A stretch of DNA of 64,000 nt from assembly GCA_934318045.1 (NCBI GenBank), contig CAKREY010000014.1:1-64000 (forward strand), given 5' to 3'. Both the position numbers and the translations under genes were made by a program. Numbering within the stretch: the stretch's first letter is position 1; each line of letters opens with the position of its first letter. The stretch comes from Coprococcus_C sp934318045 (GTDB taxonomy: Bacteria > Bacillota > Clostridia > Lachnospirales > Lachnospiraceae). Below, piece by piece: positions 9,059 to 19,000 of the stretch. Below the pieces are notes generated by a model. The model searched no databases, was not told the origin of the DNA, and saw only the letters and a list, made by a program, of their open reading frames with translations.

Positions 9059-10300
9059 ATGAAATTAACAGAGTTACAGTTGTCACAGGTAGACGCGCAG
9101 ATTAAGCGTCTGATCCAGACAGACAGTTATTATGGCAGAATTTATAAAGAAGCAGGAATCACAGGTGTTTCAAGTCAGGAGGAGTTTGAGCAGCTTCCGT
9201 TCTCCAGCAAGGCGGACCTTCGAAATGCGTATCCGCTTGGAATCCAGGCGGTACCGGATGAGGAGGTGGTACGAATCCATTCTTCGTCCGGTACGACAGG
9301 TAAGCCGGTCATCATTCCTTATACAGCAAAGGATGTGGATGACTGGGCGATTATGTTTGCACGCTGCTATGAAACAGCAGGAATCACAAACAAAGACCAT
9401 ATTCAGATTACAGCCGGCTATGGTCTGTGGACGGCGGGAATCGGATTCCAGGCAGGCTGTGAGAAGCTTGGCGCAATGGCAATTCCGATGGGACCGGGTA
9501 ATACAGATAAGCAGATTCAGATGATGATGGATCTGAAATCGACCGTCCTTACTGCGACATCTTCGTATGCATTGCTTCTGGCAGAGGAAATCAATAAAAG
9601 AGGAATCCGCGATCAGCTGTATCTGAAGAAAGGTATTTTTGGTTCCGAGCGCTGGAGTGAGAAGATGCGGGAATACATTAAAAGGGAGCTTGGAGTTTCT
9701 CTTTATGATATCTATGGTCTGACGGAGATTTACGGACCGGGCATCGGAATCAGCTGTGATGAAAATTCGGGTATGCATTATTGGGATGATTATGTATATA
9801 TTGAGATTGTTGATCCGAAGACACTTCAGCCGGTACCGGACGGAGAAGAAGGAGAGATTGTTATAACAACACTTGTCAAGGAAGGCGCACCGCTTCTGCG
9901 ATTCCGGACACATGATATCTCCAGAATTATTCCGGGTGAATGTGCATGTGGTAACAAATATCCGCGTCTTGATATAATTAAGGGACGTAGTGATGATATG
10001 TTCAAGGTACATGGTGTCAATATGTTCCCAAGTCAGGTAGAAGAAATCCTCGGCATGGTCGATGGTGTATCGAGCGAATATAACATTAATATCGCGCATG
10101 ATGAAGCACATAACCGTGATATTATCATGGTGACTGTTGAGGCGGAAGGCCGTGTGGACTTCGAGCAGACAGGTCAGACGATCAAGAATCTGTTCAAGTC
10201 GAAGATGAGTGTTACACCGAAGATCAATGTTGTGCCGGTTGGAACATTGCCGCGAACAGAGAAGAAGGCGAAGCGTGTGATCGATCACCGTGAGGTGTAG
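9059..10300 (+). CDS. paaK: Phenylacetate-CoA ligase-like adenylate-forming enzyme
   Basis: A 413-residue member of the ANL superfamily, PaaK branch. ATG 9059 has GGAGGAGG at 9043-9050. Motifs are the P-loop RIHSSSGTTGKPVIIPYT, the region YDIYGLTEIYGPG (A5 motif) and the hinge/C-terminal part IIKGRSDDMFKVHGVNMFP. With iorAB 60 bases upstream it most likely interconverts arylacetate plus ATP and aryl-acetyl-CoA. In amino acid fermenters the reverse direction can conserve energy as ATP. The exact aryl substrate (phenyl-, indolyl- or hydroxyphenylacetate) cannot be read from sequence. Confidence 0.93.
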   Translation: MKLTELQLSQVDAQIKRLIQTDSYYGRIYKEAGITGVSSQEEFEQLPFSSKADLRNAYPLGIQAVPDEEVVRIHSSSGTTGKPVIIPYTAKDVDDWAIMFARCYETAGITNKDHIQITAGYGLWTAGIGFQAGCEKLGAMAIPMGPGNTDKQIQMMMDLKSTVLTATSSYALLLAEEINKRGIRDQLYLKKGIFGSERWSEKMREYIKRELGVSLYDIYGLTEIYGPGIGISCDENSGMHYWDDYVYIEIVDPKTLQPVPDGEEGEIVITTLVKEGAPLLRFRTHDISRIIPGECACGNKYPRLDIIKGRSDDMFKVHGVNMFPSQVEEILGMVDGVSSEYNINIAHDEAHNRDIIMVTVEAEGRVDFEQTGQTIKNLFKSKMSVTPKINVVPVGTLPRTEKKAKRVIDHREV

Positions 10301-10318
10301 GAAAATATATTGATTGAA

Positions 10319-10354
10319 AGAAGAGGACAAAGGATTTTTGTTCTCTTCTTTTTT
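10319..10354 (+). terminator. Rho-independent terminator of the iorAB-paaK operon
   Basis: AGAAGAGGACAAA pairs with TTTGTTCTCTTCT around a short loop and runs into TTTTTT. Confidence 0.88.
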
Positions 10355-10369
10355 GGTGCCAAAAACATA

Positions 10370-10406
10370 TTGACACTCTTCGATAATTATGACATAATAG
10401 TGTCAA
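10370..10406 (+). promoter_or_regulatory. Promoter with overlapping inverted repeat before small HTH gene
   Basis: TTGACA at 10370-10375 and CATAAT at 10393-10398 are 17 bases apart, a sigma-A-type promoter. The -35 is part of TTGACACT (10370-10377), repeated inverted as AGTGTCAA at 10399-10406. The dyad would let a dimeric repressor cover the whole promoter; the HTH protein encoded next is the obvious candidate. Confidence 0.75.
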
Positions 10407-10432
10407 AATATAAATGGCACACGAGGCAAGAT

Positions 10433-10723
10433 ATGATTCAAACATTAGAAGAGGCATTAAAAAAAATCAATGAGTTAGAGCAAAAAAATAAACAATTAGA
10501 AGCAGAATTAGAAAAATATAAAAATCGTGCATACGCGGGTCGGAAGAAACACGATAGCGCATGGATGCAGTCTTATAATGCGTTTGTAGTACAGTATGAA
10601 AAGGGAAAGACAATTATGGAGATTGTAGAGCAAGGTGACATCAGCAGAAGAACTGCGTACCGATATAAAGCATATTACGAGAAATTAAAAGAGAAAGGAA
10701 TGGCGGTTGACAAACAGGATTAA
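10433..10723 (+). CDS. Small coiled-coil / helix-turn-helix protein
   Basis: A 96-residue protein. Residues 1-35 are heptad-like and rich in E, K, L and N (EEALKKINELEQKNKQLEAE), predicting a dimerising coiled coil. The C-terminal half carries an HTH-like segment, IMEIVEQGDISRRTAYRYK, similar to those at the ends of site-specific resolvases. ATG 10433 is preceded by GAGG. The upstream promoter holds an inverted repeat, suggesting autoregulation. Its 3' end overlaps the promoter of the candidate antitoxin RNA, so it may be a regulator belonging to the toxin-antitoxin locus. No enzymatic domain is seen. Confidence 0.7.
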   Translation: MIQTLEEALKKINELEQKNKQLEAELEKYKNRAYAGRKKHDSAWMQSYNAFVVQYEKGKTIMEIVEQGDISRRTAYRYKAYYEKLKEKGMAVDKQD

Positions 10724-10734
10724 CTTGTTATAAT
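10707..10734 (+). promoter_or_regulatory. Consensus promoter for candidate antitoxin RNA
   Basis: TTGACA (10707-10712) and TATAAT (10729-10734) are perfect consensus hexamers 16 bases apart. The -35 is inside the last codons of the HTH gene and the -10 just after its stop. Transcription should begin near 10741. Confidence 0.85.
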
Positions 10735-10740
10735 CATAGT

Positions 10741-10838
10741 CAGATGGAGGGTCCTGCCGATCAGTGGACTTATGAAACAGAGTATCTCCGTTACGACGGG
10801 TACTGAAAAGGCTATGTTTATGCATAGCCTTTATTTTT
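10741..10838 (+). ncRNA. Candidate type III antitoxin RNA (CptI/ToxI-like)
   Basis: A roughly 98-base transcription unit bounded by a perfect-consensus promoter and an intrinsic terminator, directly before a ToxN/AbiQ-like toxin gene. This is the layout of type III toxin-antitoxin loci, where RNA pseudoknots neutralise an endoribonuclease toxin. Two imperfect units can be proposed, one starting CAGATGG at 10741 and one starting CAGAGTA at 10778, each ending in TGAAA. Short stems are possible (GTCC with GGAC; AGTATC with GGTACT enclosing CCG/CGG). Repeat similarity is weak by eye, so the exact antitoxin unit is uncertain. Confidence 0.65.
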
Positions 10839-10839
10839 T
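10807..10839 (+). terminator. Terminator between antitoxin RNA and toxin
   Basis: AAAGGCTATG (10807-10816) and CATAGCCTTT (10823-10832) form a perfect 10-bp stem with a 6-base loop, followed by ATTTTTT. The toxin ATG at 10840 touches the T-run. In known type III systems such a terminator sets the excess of antitoxin RNA over toxin mRNA. Confidence 0.93.
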
Positions 10840-11424
10840 ATGGATAATGAATGGAATTTATATAAAGTGAATATGAAATATATTCGGAATCTAAAAAATG
10901 TGGAGCAAAAGGCTACAGGTAGAACAAATACGATTTTATCAGTATCGACTCAGACGCACAAACAAGGCAGACCATTTTTAGGAATTTTGGTATTGGTGAA
11001 TGAAAGGAAATATTGCATTCCGTTAAGCTCTGTTGAGGAAAAAGAAAAATATAAAAGCATGTCGGAGAATATAACTTGTAGAAAAATCAGAGATGATGAT
11101 GGGAATGTAATAGGAATTCTGAATATAAATAATATGATACCTGTGAGGGATGAATATCTTACACCATTTGAACTGGAGGAACTACCAACAGATACTCAAA
11201 TTCAGCTTTCATATAAACGTAAATGTAGACAGGAATTAAAGTGGTGTCGTCTGCACGGGAATGAAATTCTTCGTTTGGCACAAGAACTACATAGAATTAT
11301 TTGCAGTGAAGAGCGATTTGCAAAGAGACATATTTGTCCGGATTTTCTATTATTGGAAAAAGAATGTGACAAGCAACGAGTTGTATCGAAGCGTGATGAA
11401 AAAAAGAGGAATAGAAAAAGATAG
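10840..11424 (+). CDS. Type III toxin-antitoxin ToxN/AbiQ-family endoribonuclease toxin
   Basis: A 194-residue basic protein resembling ToxN/AbiQ/CptN toxins. The N-terminus LYKVNMKYIRNLKNVEQKA matches the family pattern (FYxVxxxYIxYLK), and RPFLGILVLVNERKYCIPLS plus the following SSVEEKEKYKSM match the conserved core (FIGIVLEINGxKYxxPLSSPK). The C-terminus is Lys/Arg-rich. These toxins cut mRNA and their own antitoxin precursor and often abort phage infection. The start at 10840 has no clear Shine-Dalgarno because the terminator occupies that place, which would favour weak translation. The upstream RNA unit strongly supports the call. The family was assigned by eye. Confidence 0.82.
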   Translation: MDNEWNLYKVNMKYIRNLKNVEQKATGRTNTILSVSTQTHKQGRPFLGILVLVNERKYCIPLSSVEEKEKYKSMSENITCRKIRDDDGNVIGILNINNMIPVRDEYLTPFELEELPTDTQIQLSYKRKCRQELKWCRLHGNEILRLAQELHRIICSEERFAKRHICPDFLLLEKECDKQRVVSKRDEKKRNRKR

Positions 11425-11492
11425 TTGGTTAATATCTGTAAATATAGTAAGATATTATTTGGAGTGATAGCAGAGAAAAAGGAGGTCCACAG

Positions 11493-12032
11493 ATGCGAAA
11501 CATTTTAATTGTAGTAGATATGCAGAAAGACTTTGTAACAGGTGCACTTGCGTCAGCGGAAGCACAAGCGATTCTGCCGGAGGTGAAGGCGAAAATAAGT
11601 GAGTATGATCGTGCTGGTAAGGAGATTATTTTCACGCGGGATACACATGGAGAAGATTATATGCAGACGAACGAGGGAAAACATCTGCCGGTTCCGCATT
11701 GTATCAAGGGGACAGATGGATGGCAGATCTGTTCAGAGCTTACCGATGGAGTCACTTCGGAATATAAGACCGTTGACAAGCCGACATTCGGGTTCTTAGG
11801 CTGGAAGGATGTTCTTGCGAGTGAGACCGCGGATGGTTCGGATCTGGATATTGAAATGATTGGAGTCTGCACGGACATCTGTGTCGTGTCAAATGCTCTT
11901 ATACTGAAAGCCTTGTATCCGGAAGCCACGGTGCGTGTGGATGCAGGCTGTTGTGCAGGTGTGACACCGGAAGCACATGCGGCGGCACTTGTGACGATGC
12001 GCGCCTGCCAGGTGGATGTAACCGATAAATAA
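11493..12032 (+). CDS. Isochorismatase-family cysteine hydrolase (nicotinamidase-like)
   Basis: A 179-residue cytoplasmic amidohydrolase. The D-K-C catalytic triad can be placed: Asp in VVDMQKDF (about residue 9), Lys in VDKPTFG, Cys in GVCTDICVVSNA. Metal-binding residues resemble nicotinamidases (RDTHGEDY and PHCIKG). The conserved cis-peptide-type GVCTD supports the family. AAAGGAGG precedes ATG 11493. Likely nicotinamide to nicotinate for NAD salvage, though other amides are possible. It stands alone between the toxin locus and a convergent MerR gene. Confidence 0.9.
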   Translation: MRNILIVVDMQKDFVTGALASAEAQAILPEVKAKISEYDRAGKEIIFTRDTHGEDYMQTNEGKHLPVPHCIKGTDGWQICSELTDGVTSEYKTVDKPTFGFLGWKDVLASETADGSDLDIEMIGVCTDICVVSNALILKALYPEATVRVDAGCCAGVTPEAHAAALVTMRACQVDVTDK

Positions 12033-12049
12033 AGAGCAAGAGATGGATG

Positions 12050-12087
12050 GTGGGGGAGAAATGGAATTATTTACAAACATCCCCCAC
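12050..12087. terminator. Inverted repeat between convergent genes
   Basis: GTGGGGGA at 12050-12057 and TCCCCCAC at 12080-12087 can pair with a 22-base loop between the ends of the hydrolase and MerR genes. It overlaps the last codons of the MerR gene and lacks a T-run, so it is only a possible bidirectional terminator. Confidence 0.35.
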
Positions 12088-12871
12088 TATTCTCTGAGAA
12101 GGGCAGGGCAACCTGCGTGATGTAGTCTTCTGTATGGTCTCCGCGGTTAGGAGGCCCTTCGAGATAGATACAGCGGAATCCGCCGGCTGCCTGAATTTTA
12201 TTTCCCTGTACATATGCCAGCAGGGCGTCAATCGCGGTATTGATTCCCTCGTAAGCGCCACGATAGTAGATGCACAAGGCAGACGTTTCCGCAAACTCCA
12301 TTCGCTCTTCACCCACAAAATCTTCCGAGACAGGGATGCAGCATAGCAGATCGAGTTCCTTGCAGGAGGAACCTATACGTATAGTAAACATGCGGCTTTT
12401 CAGGGACATTTTTCCTGTCCTGGCAGCGGCAATATAGGTATCCCGCAATTTGATGGCGGCGTCTTTCGCATCTGTACACTGGTATCTGCGGCAGAAACAC
12501 ACCTGCCCAGGCAGGCGGACGCGGTGCATGCTTAAGTCTCCCGGTTTTGCCGCGCGCAATTGAAGCAGATGGATGTTGCGGTCCAAGGTTGCCCGCAGAT
12601 CCATGAGGCGGTCAAGATAGCGGTCAAGGTTTTCTGTATCATAGTAATATTCTCTGATTTCCGCCAGTGAAAGTCCCAGTGTCTGCAACGAGCGGATAGC
12701 ACGAATCTGCGTCATATTATCCGCAGTATAATAGCGGTATCCGCTTGTTTCATCCTTGACTGCAGGTGTCAGCAGTCCCATCTCTTCATAGACAAGGATG
12801 GCTTTCCGTGTCACTCCCAAGATCTTGGCAATCTCACCGATTTTAAATAGATGCTCACTTTGTTTTTTCAT
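12071..12871 (-). CDS. MerR-family regulator with GyrI-like effector domain
   Basis: A 266-residue transcription regulator. The N-terminal winged HTH is clear: FKIGEIAKILGVTRKAILVYEEMGLLTPA then GYRYYTADNMTQIRAIRSLQTLGLSLAEI, followed by a dimerisation helix. The C-terminal about 150 residues resemble the GyrI/BmrR-type ligand-binding domain for small hydrophobic compounds. ATG at 12871 (reverse strand) has GGGGAGG upstream. It is divergent from the giant surface protein gene, and the intergenic region contains a typical MerR-type promoter facing that gene. Such proteins usually control multidrug pumps; none is adjacent here. Confidence 0.9.
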   Translation of the reverse strand: MKKQSEHLFKIGEIAKILGVTRKAILVYEEMGLLTPAVKDETSGYRYYTADNMTQIRAIRSLQTLGLSLAEIREYYYDTENLDRYLDRLMDLRATLDRNIHLLQLRAAKPGDLSMHRVRLPGQVCFCRRYQCTDAKDAAIKLRDTYIAAARTGKMSLKSRMFTIRIGSSCKELDLLCCIPVSEDFVGEERMEFAETSALCIYYRGAYEGINTAIDALLAYVQGNKIQAAGGFRCIYLEGPPNRGDHTEDYITQVALPFSENSGGCL

Positions 12872-12956
12872 AGAAAATCCTCCCCATAAAATCAAGTTTT
12901 TTCTGTAGATAACGCGAATTATCCGCGATTTCTGTCTGGAAAAATCGAATCTCCCA

Positions 12957-12987
12957 TTGACTTGTCCCTTAGGGGACGATTTAAAAT
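12957..12987 (+). promoter_or_regulatory. MerR-type promoter with 19-bp spacer facing the surface protein gene
   Basis: TTGACT (12957-12962) and TAAAAT (12982-12987) are separated by 19 bases, longer than normal and typical of MerR-activated promoters. The spacer contains the dyad GTCCCTTAGGGGAC, as expected for a MerR dimer site. Transcription would run rightward to the gene starting at 13069. Confidence 0.82.
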
Positions 12988-13068
12988 TATCATAACAGAT
13001 TGTTCATAAGTTTACAAGAGTAGGGCACGCCTTACGTGAGGGTGCATTACAGTATAAGGAGAATGCGT

Positions 13069-16000
13069 ATGAAAAAGAAAAATCGGATCAAAAAGGGAAT
13101 CGCTGCCATGCTTACAGTGGTATTGACGTTTAGTATGACAGCGGGAATCATGCCGGGAAATGTATTGCGCGTGCAGGCGGCAGATACAGGAAGCAAACCG
13201 GAGACAGTATATTATGCGACAAAAGATGAGCTGATGGATGGCACATTTGCGCCGGATGAAAATGGAAAAGCGAAGAAAATCGCGAAGCTGCAGTTTGGAA
13301 ACCGCAAGGATGGAACAAGATGGCTGTCACAGAAATGGTATATCTTAGGTGCTGACAGCGGTGTGCAAGGAGATAACACGGTCCTTTTTGCTGCAGAGCC
13401 GATGGTTATAGGGTCACCGTTTAATAGTGACGGACGCGACCGGAATTATAAAACAGAAAGTGGAACATATCAGAACGGTAATCCTACGACAGTATCTGCA
13501 AACCATTATGGAGCAAGCGAATTACGTGCGAGCATGCAGGCGATGGTTCAAAGCAGTTACAGTGAGGAGGAAACATATTTTACCCGGGAAGAAAAACGAT
13601 TATTACAGAAAACTACGGTAACAACAACGGATATAAAGAACCAGAAAGATTACACGACTTCGGATGAATTGTATGCGTTGAAGGGGGATGTTGGAGAGAC
13701 AGTATTGCGCGCTGGAAGCAGAGATGACAAAGTGCTGGCTATGGATCCATATTGGCAGGATGGAAACTATTATAGTTTTTGGCTTCGATCAGCATCTGAT
13801 TCCGGTAAGAAACCGGCTGTGAATATTGCGCGTATGCAGTCGCAGGTTGGATATTGTGATCAAATCAATGCCTCGTATACGGGAACCTATGCGATACGTC
13901 CGGCGGCAAATCTAAATCTGAAAGAAGCGCTTTTTGCTTCGACAGCTGAAACGAGCAATGGAACAGCACTGGATTTGAGTAAATATTATTATGATGCGAT
14001 GACACTCAGACTCGATGGCAAAGCCAAGGGTATGGATATCGGAACTGTCGAGTACAATCCTGCGCAGGGTCTGATAAAAGCGGAGAAAGGAACGATAGGA
14101 AATCAATATGATAATCCGTATGGCGGCATGTATTGGGAAGATTCGTATGGAGATTCCTACTATCATGTGAGTCTTGTAGTACAGGGAGGCGATGATGCCA
14201 ATCCTTGGTGTTACAGCGAATATATTGAGGGCTTGGAATATGTAGACGTTGATGATATCCAGAAGGAATTAACGGAAAAAAATATTACGACAGAACCTGT
14301 TGATTTAAGCAAATGCAAAATCTGGCTGGAAACAACGGGCTGGTACTATAAATTAACTTACGCAGTGGAAGCGACAGAAACAACGGAAGATCTGGAAACG
14401 AAAATATCCAAGCTGAATGTTTGGGATATTGATGCACCGGTAGCTGGAGAGGCGTTGGATACTTCTTGTGAAATTTATACATCCGGTCTAACCACCAGAA
14501 ATCCGGTTGTTACATGGACACCAAATCATACTACAGCAGAATATGACACAGCCTATACAACGAGTGTGACACTTGAGGCAAAGAAACATTATATATTTAC
14601 GGATTCTGTGTTTAACAACGCTAATATAAGTAAGAAAAAAGCAAAAGTTACAAAAAACCCGGACGGAACACTGACATTGACTTATACGTTCCCGAAGACA
14701 GCTTCCAACACACCGGCAGAACCGGAGCATACGCATTGTCTCTGTGGACGGGAAACTGCGGATGAGGGAGGCACGTCGCATACACACCAGACAGAGACCT
14801 GGACAGGCATAAGCAGTCTGGATGAAATCAAAGCAGCGGGCAAGTATTACCTGAAGAGTGATGTCAAACTGAAAGATACATGGAATATGAATATCGCTGG
14901 CGGAGTCTCACTCTGCCTGAATGGGCATAGCATCACCGGTGCAAATGGGAAATCCGTAATCAAAAACACACAGGATCTTCTGATTACAGACTGCCATAGC
15001 GGCAGCGGGGTCGGAACGATCACACATAAGTCAGGGGAAACAGGACGAGGAATCGAGAATAACAAGGGAACGTTCGTATTATATAATAGCTGTATCACCG
15101 GGAATACGGTTTCCGGTAAAGAAGAAGGCGGTGGAATCAAGAACACAGGCATCGTGCATTTGTTTGGAGAAGCCACAATCAAGGACAATGAGGCTGTAGC
15201 TGGCGGTGGTGTATGCAATGGCGGATTCGACGTACAAAACGAATTTTACATGCACGACGACAGTTCAATCACCGGGAATACTGCAACAGAAAGAAACGGC
15301 GGTGGTGTATATACTTATAATGGCATGTTCTCTATGGAAAACAATGCAGCAATTACTGGAAATACCGCCCAAAGCCTTGGCGGTGGTGTATATTACAGTG
15401 GGCTTGGATCTTTCAAGATGAATGGCGGAAGCATCACCGGGAATAAATCATTCGCCGGAGTGCCGTATGGAGGCGGATTTTTCGCCAATGGTCCAAAGCC
15501 GGTGGAATTAAGCGGAAAAGTCATAATTACGGACAATACATATGGAACAAACGGAAAACCTGGAAATTATCATCAGGAAAGCGATTATATCATCCTTGCG
15601 AGTGGGCTTGTGGAAGGCTCGAAGATAGGTATAGGCATAAATCTTCAGCAGATACCGACAGAAGGAAATCCAATCATCCTTACAGATGCCGGAAGCAATC
15701 CGGCGTATTTCCAGGCAGATAGCGAAATCTACGAAATCATCACATCGGAAAATGCAGCAGCACTCGCAAAGAAAAAGAAGGTTGTTGCGCCAATGATCAC
15801 GACACAGCCGCAGGAAGTAACGGTAAAAGCTGGTGAAACAGCGACATTTACAGTTGTGGCGGCAGGCACAGATCTGACCTACCAGTGGCAGATCGACAGA
15901 CAGGATCAAAAGGGATTTGTGGATATCGAAGGTGCAACGGGCGCAAGTTATACGACAGGCAAGACGGACGAGACCTGCAGTGGATTTAGGTATCGGTGTA

Positions 16001-19000
16001 CAATCAGCAACTCCGCAGGGAATGTGAAAACTTATGCAGCAAAACTGACTGTGGAAGCTGTCGAACAGCCACCGGCAGAACCGGAGCATAGACACTGTCT
16101 CTGTGGTCAGGAAACCGCGGAAGCGAATGTGTCGCATAATCATTCCACAGCTACTGACTGGACGGGCATAAGCAGTCTGGATGAAATCCGGACTGGCGGG
16201 AACTATTACCTGAAAAATGATATCAACCTTACCGATGCATGGGAGATGAATGTCGACGGATTTGTATTCCTTTGCCTGAATGGTCATACCATCACCGGTG
16301 CAGATGGCAAAGACGTCATCGTGAATAAGCAATCCCTGCTCATTACAGACTGTCACAGCGGCAGCGAGGTCGGAAAGATCACGCATAAGCCGGGGGAGAC
16401 AGGACGAGGAATCCTTAATGAAGAAAGCGCATTCCTGGCTATGTATAATGGCTGTATCACAGGCAATACCGCAGCAACCGACAATGGCGGCGGCGTATGG
16501 AATAAAAGTAAATTTATGATGCTTGGCGGAAGTATCACCGGAAATTCTGCTACAAAGAATGCGGAATATAATGGATATGGTGGCGGTGTGTACAACTATG
16601 GATATGGTACAGATGTAACATGTAAGATAGAAGGAAATGCCGTAATCAGTAACAACTCTGCTTCCAACGGTGGCGGTATATGTAATTTCAACATACTGCT
16701 TATAGACGGACGTGCCACGGTCAAGGATAACAATGCGGTGAATGGCGGTGGTGTATGGAACGGCGGAAGTCCGGAAGATACAAGAGTTACAATGTCCGGG
16801 GACAGTTCTATCACCGGGAATACCGCAACATATGGCGGCGGCGGTGTATACACGTGTGAGGGCTATTTTGGTATGGAAGGAAATGCCCGGATTGCAAGAA
16901 ACTCTGTATCCGATGGCAGTGGTGGCGGAGTCTTCCACAGCGGAAACAGGTTTTCGATGGATGGAGGCAGTATCACTGAAAATACCGGTGGAGGTATATT
17001 TGTCAATAGCCGCAATGAAGTCCGTTTAAGAGGTAAAGTAACGATCACCGGAAATAAAGCAACGACAGGTAGCAGCACGAAAGATGCAAATTATCATCAG
17101 GAAAGCAATCATGTGATTGAGGCGGATGAGCTTGCAGAAGGATCTATGATTGGCATAGAAGTCAGTTATGAAAGATATCCGGGAACAAAACCGACAATCA
17201 TGACAAACCAGGGATGTAAACCGGAATATTTCAGCTCTGATAGCAAGAATTGCGCAATTGTTTTATACGAAAATGCGGTGGCATTGTCTGAGATAAAATC
17301 TCCGGAGATTTCATCCCAGCCACAGGATGCAACGGTAAAAGCCGGTGAAAAAGCGACATTTACAGTGGAAGCGATAGGTACAGATCTGACCTATCAGTGG
17401 CAGATCGACAGAAATGATGGAACAGGATTTGTGAATATCGAAGGCGCAACGAGCGCAAGTTATACGACAGGTGAGGTAGATGCGACGTGCAATGGATTTA
17501 CGTATCGGTGTGTGATCAGAAATTCGCGGGATTTCGTGACGACGTTTGAAGCGAAACTGACGGTGGAAGATATCACACCACCACCGGCAAAGACGTATGA
17601 AATCATAGCGACAGCCGGCGCAAACGGAAGTATTTCTCCGAGCGGCATGGTGGCAGTCACAGAAGGAGAAAACCAGACATTTACGATCACAGCAGCAGAA
17701 GGTTACGAGATCGATTCTTTGAAGGTAGATGGTGCCACAGTGACGGTCGCTTCAAGTTATACGTTTGAGCACGTAACAGCAGCACATACGATAGATGTTA
17801 CATTTCAGGCGATATCGTCGGAAAAAGATAAGCTTACGAGTATCACAGCACCAGCGGGAATCACAGTTGCAAACAATACAGCATATGCAGATATGAATCT
17901 TCCGGCGCAGGTAAATATCGTGACCGAGAAGAACACAGTCAGCCAGGCAGCAGTCACATGGGATACATCGACGCCGGCAAGCGGAAGTTATGATCCGGCG
18001 GTTTTGACAGAGCAGACCGTGACATTGAATGGTACGGTGACCTGTCCGGAGGAACTCGATGCAAATGGCGTGGCACTTACGACACGTATTACGATCACAA
18101 TCAGTGCGGCAGGCATCGCCGGGGCACCGGAGGTATCGGTTGCAGAAGGAAGTTATACAGAAAATCAGACGGTTACATTGACATCTACGACGGAGGGTGC
18201 AAAGATCTACTATACGACAGATGGAAGCGCACCGGAAGTGGTAAATGGAACGCCGGCTGGAACGACAAAAGAATACAATGGACCGATTTCCATCACGGGA
18301 ACGCAGGGACAGGAAGTAAAAACAACAGTTCGGGCAATTGCGATAAAATCAGGTATGCAAAATAGCGAAGAAAAAACATTTACATACACGATTGCAATTC
18401 CAAATCCGACACCGACACCAGACCCGGATCCGACACCAACACCGGACCCAGACCCGACACCAACACCGGATCCAGACCCGACACCAGATCCGACACCGAC
18501 ACCAGATCCGACACCAACACCGGACCCAACCCCGATGCCGGCACCACAATATTCGATTATCGAAGGTGCCAACAGTACATGGACACAGAGTACAGACGGA
18601 AGTCTTGTAATCCGTGGGGATGGCGATGCAGCCAAGTTTGTGAACGTGAAAGTGGATGGCGTGATCGTAGATCAGTCAAATTACACGGTAACTGCCGGGT
18701 CGACCGTCGTGACATTTAAGCCGGATTATCTGAAGACACTGACAGTCGGAAGCCATACATTTGAGATGATATGGACAGACGGTACTGCAGGGACGAACTT
18801 TACGGTGGCACACCCTGCACCGGATACCAGCGTGAATACAGAAAGCAAACCGGCACAGGTAACAGACAATAAGAATAACGTTACGGAGGCAAAAGAAAAA
18901 GAGGAAGCACCGGCTGCGGATGGCCCGCTCACCGGAGATTCCGCGGATGTGGTACTCTGGGCGACACTTCTTCTGGCATCCCTTGCAGGACTTGCAGGTA

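Noticed and set aside
9170..10330. Long reverse-strand open frame of about 386 codons opposite paaK
   Set aside because: It lies entirely antisense to a clear PaaK enzyme, shows no domain and has low-complexity His/Arg/Cys-rich content typical of shadow frames.
10724..10839. Riboswitch for the gene at 10840
   Set aside because: No match to a known class; the terminator plus toxin context fits a type III antitoxin RNA better.
15508..16938. Reverse-strand open frame of about 476 codons opposite the giant surface protein gene
   Set aside because: It is antisense to the repeated beta-helix region; the frame stays open because of the repeats and biased codons. No RBS or domain.
18392..18610. Forward and reverse frames rich in Arg/His/Gln or Gly/Val in the PTPDPDP region
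   Set aside because: These arise from the tandem repeat read in other frames.
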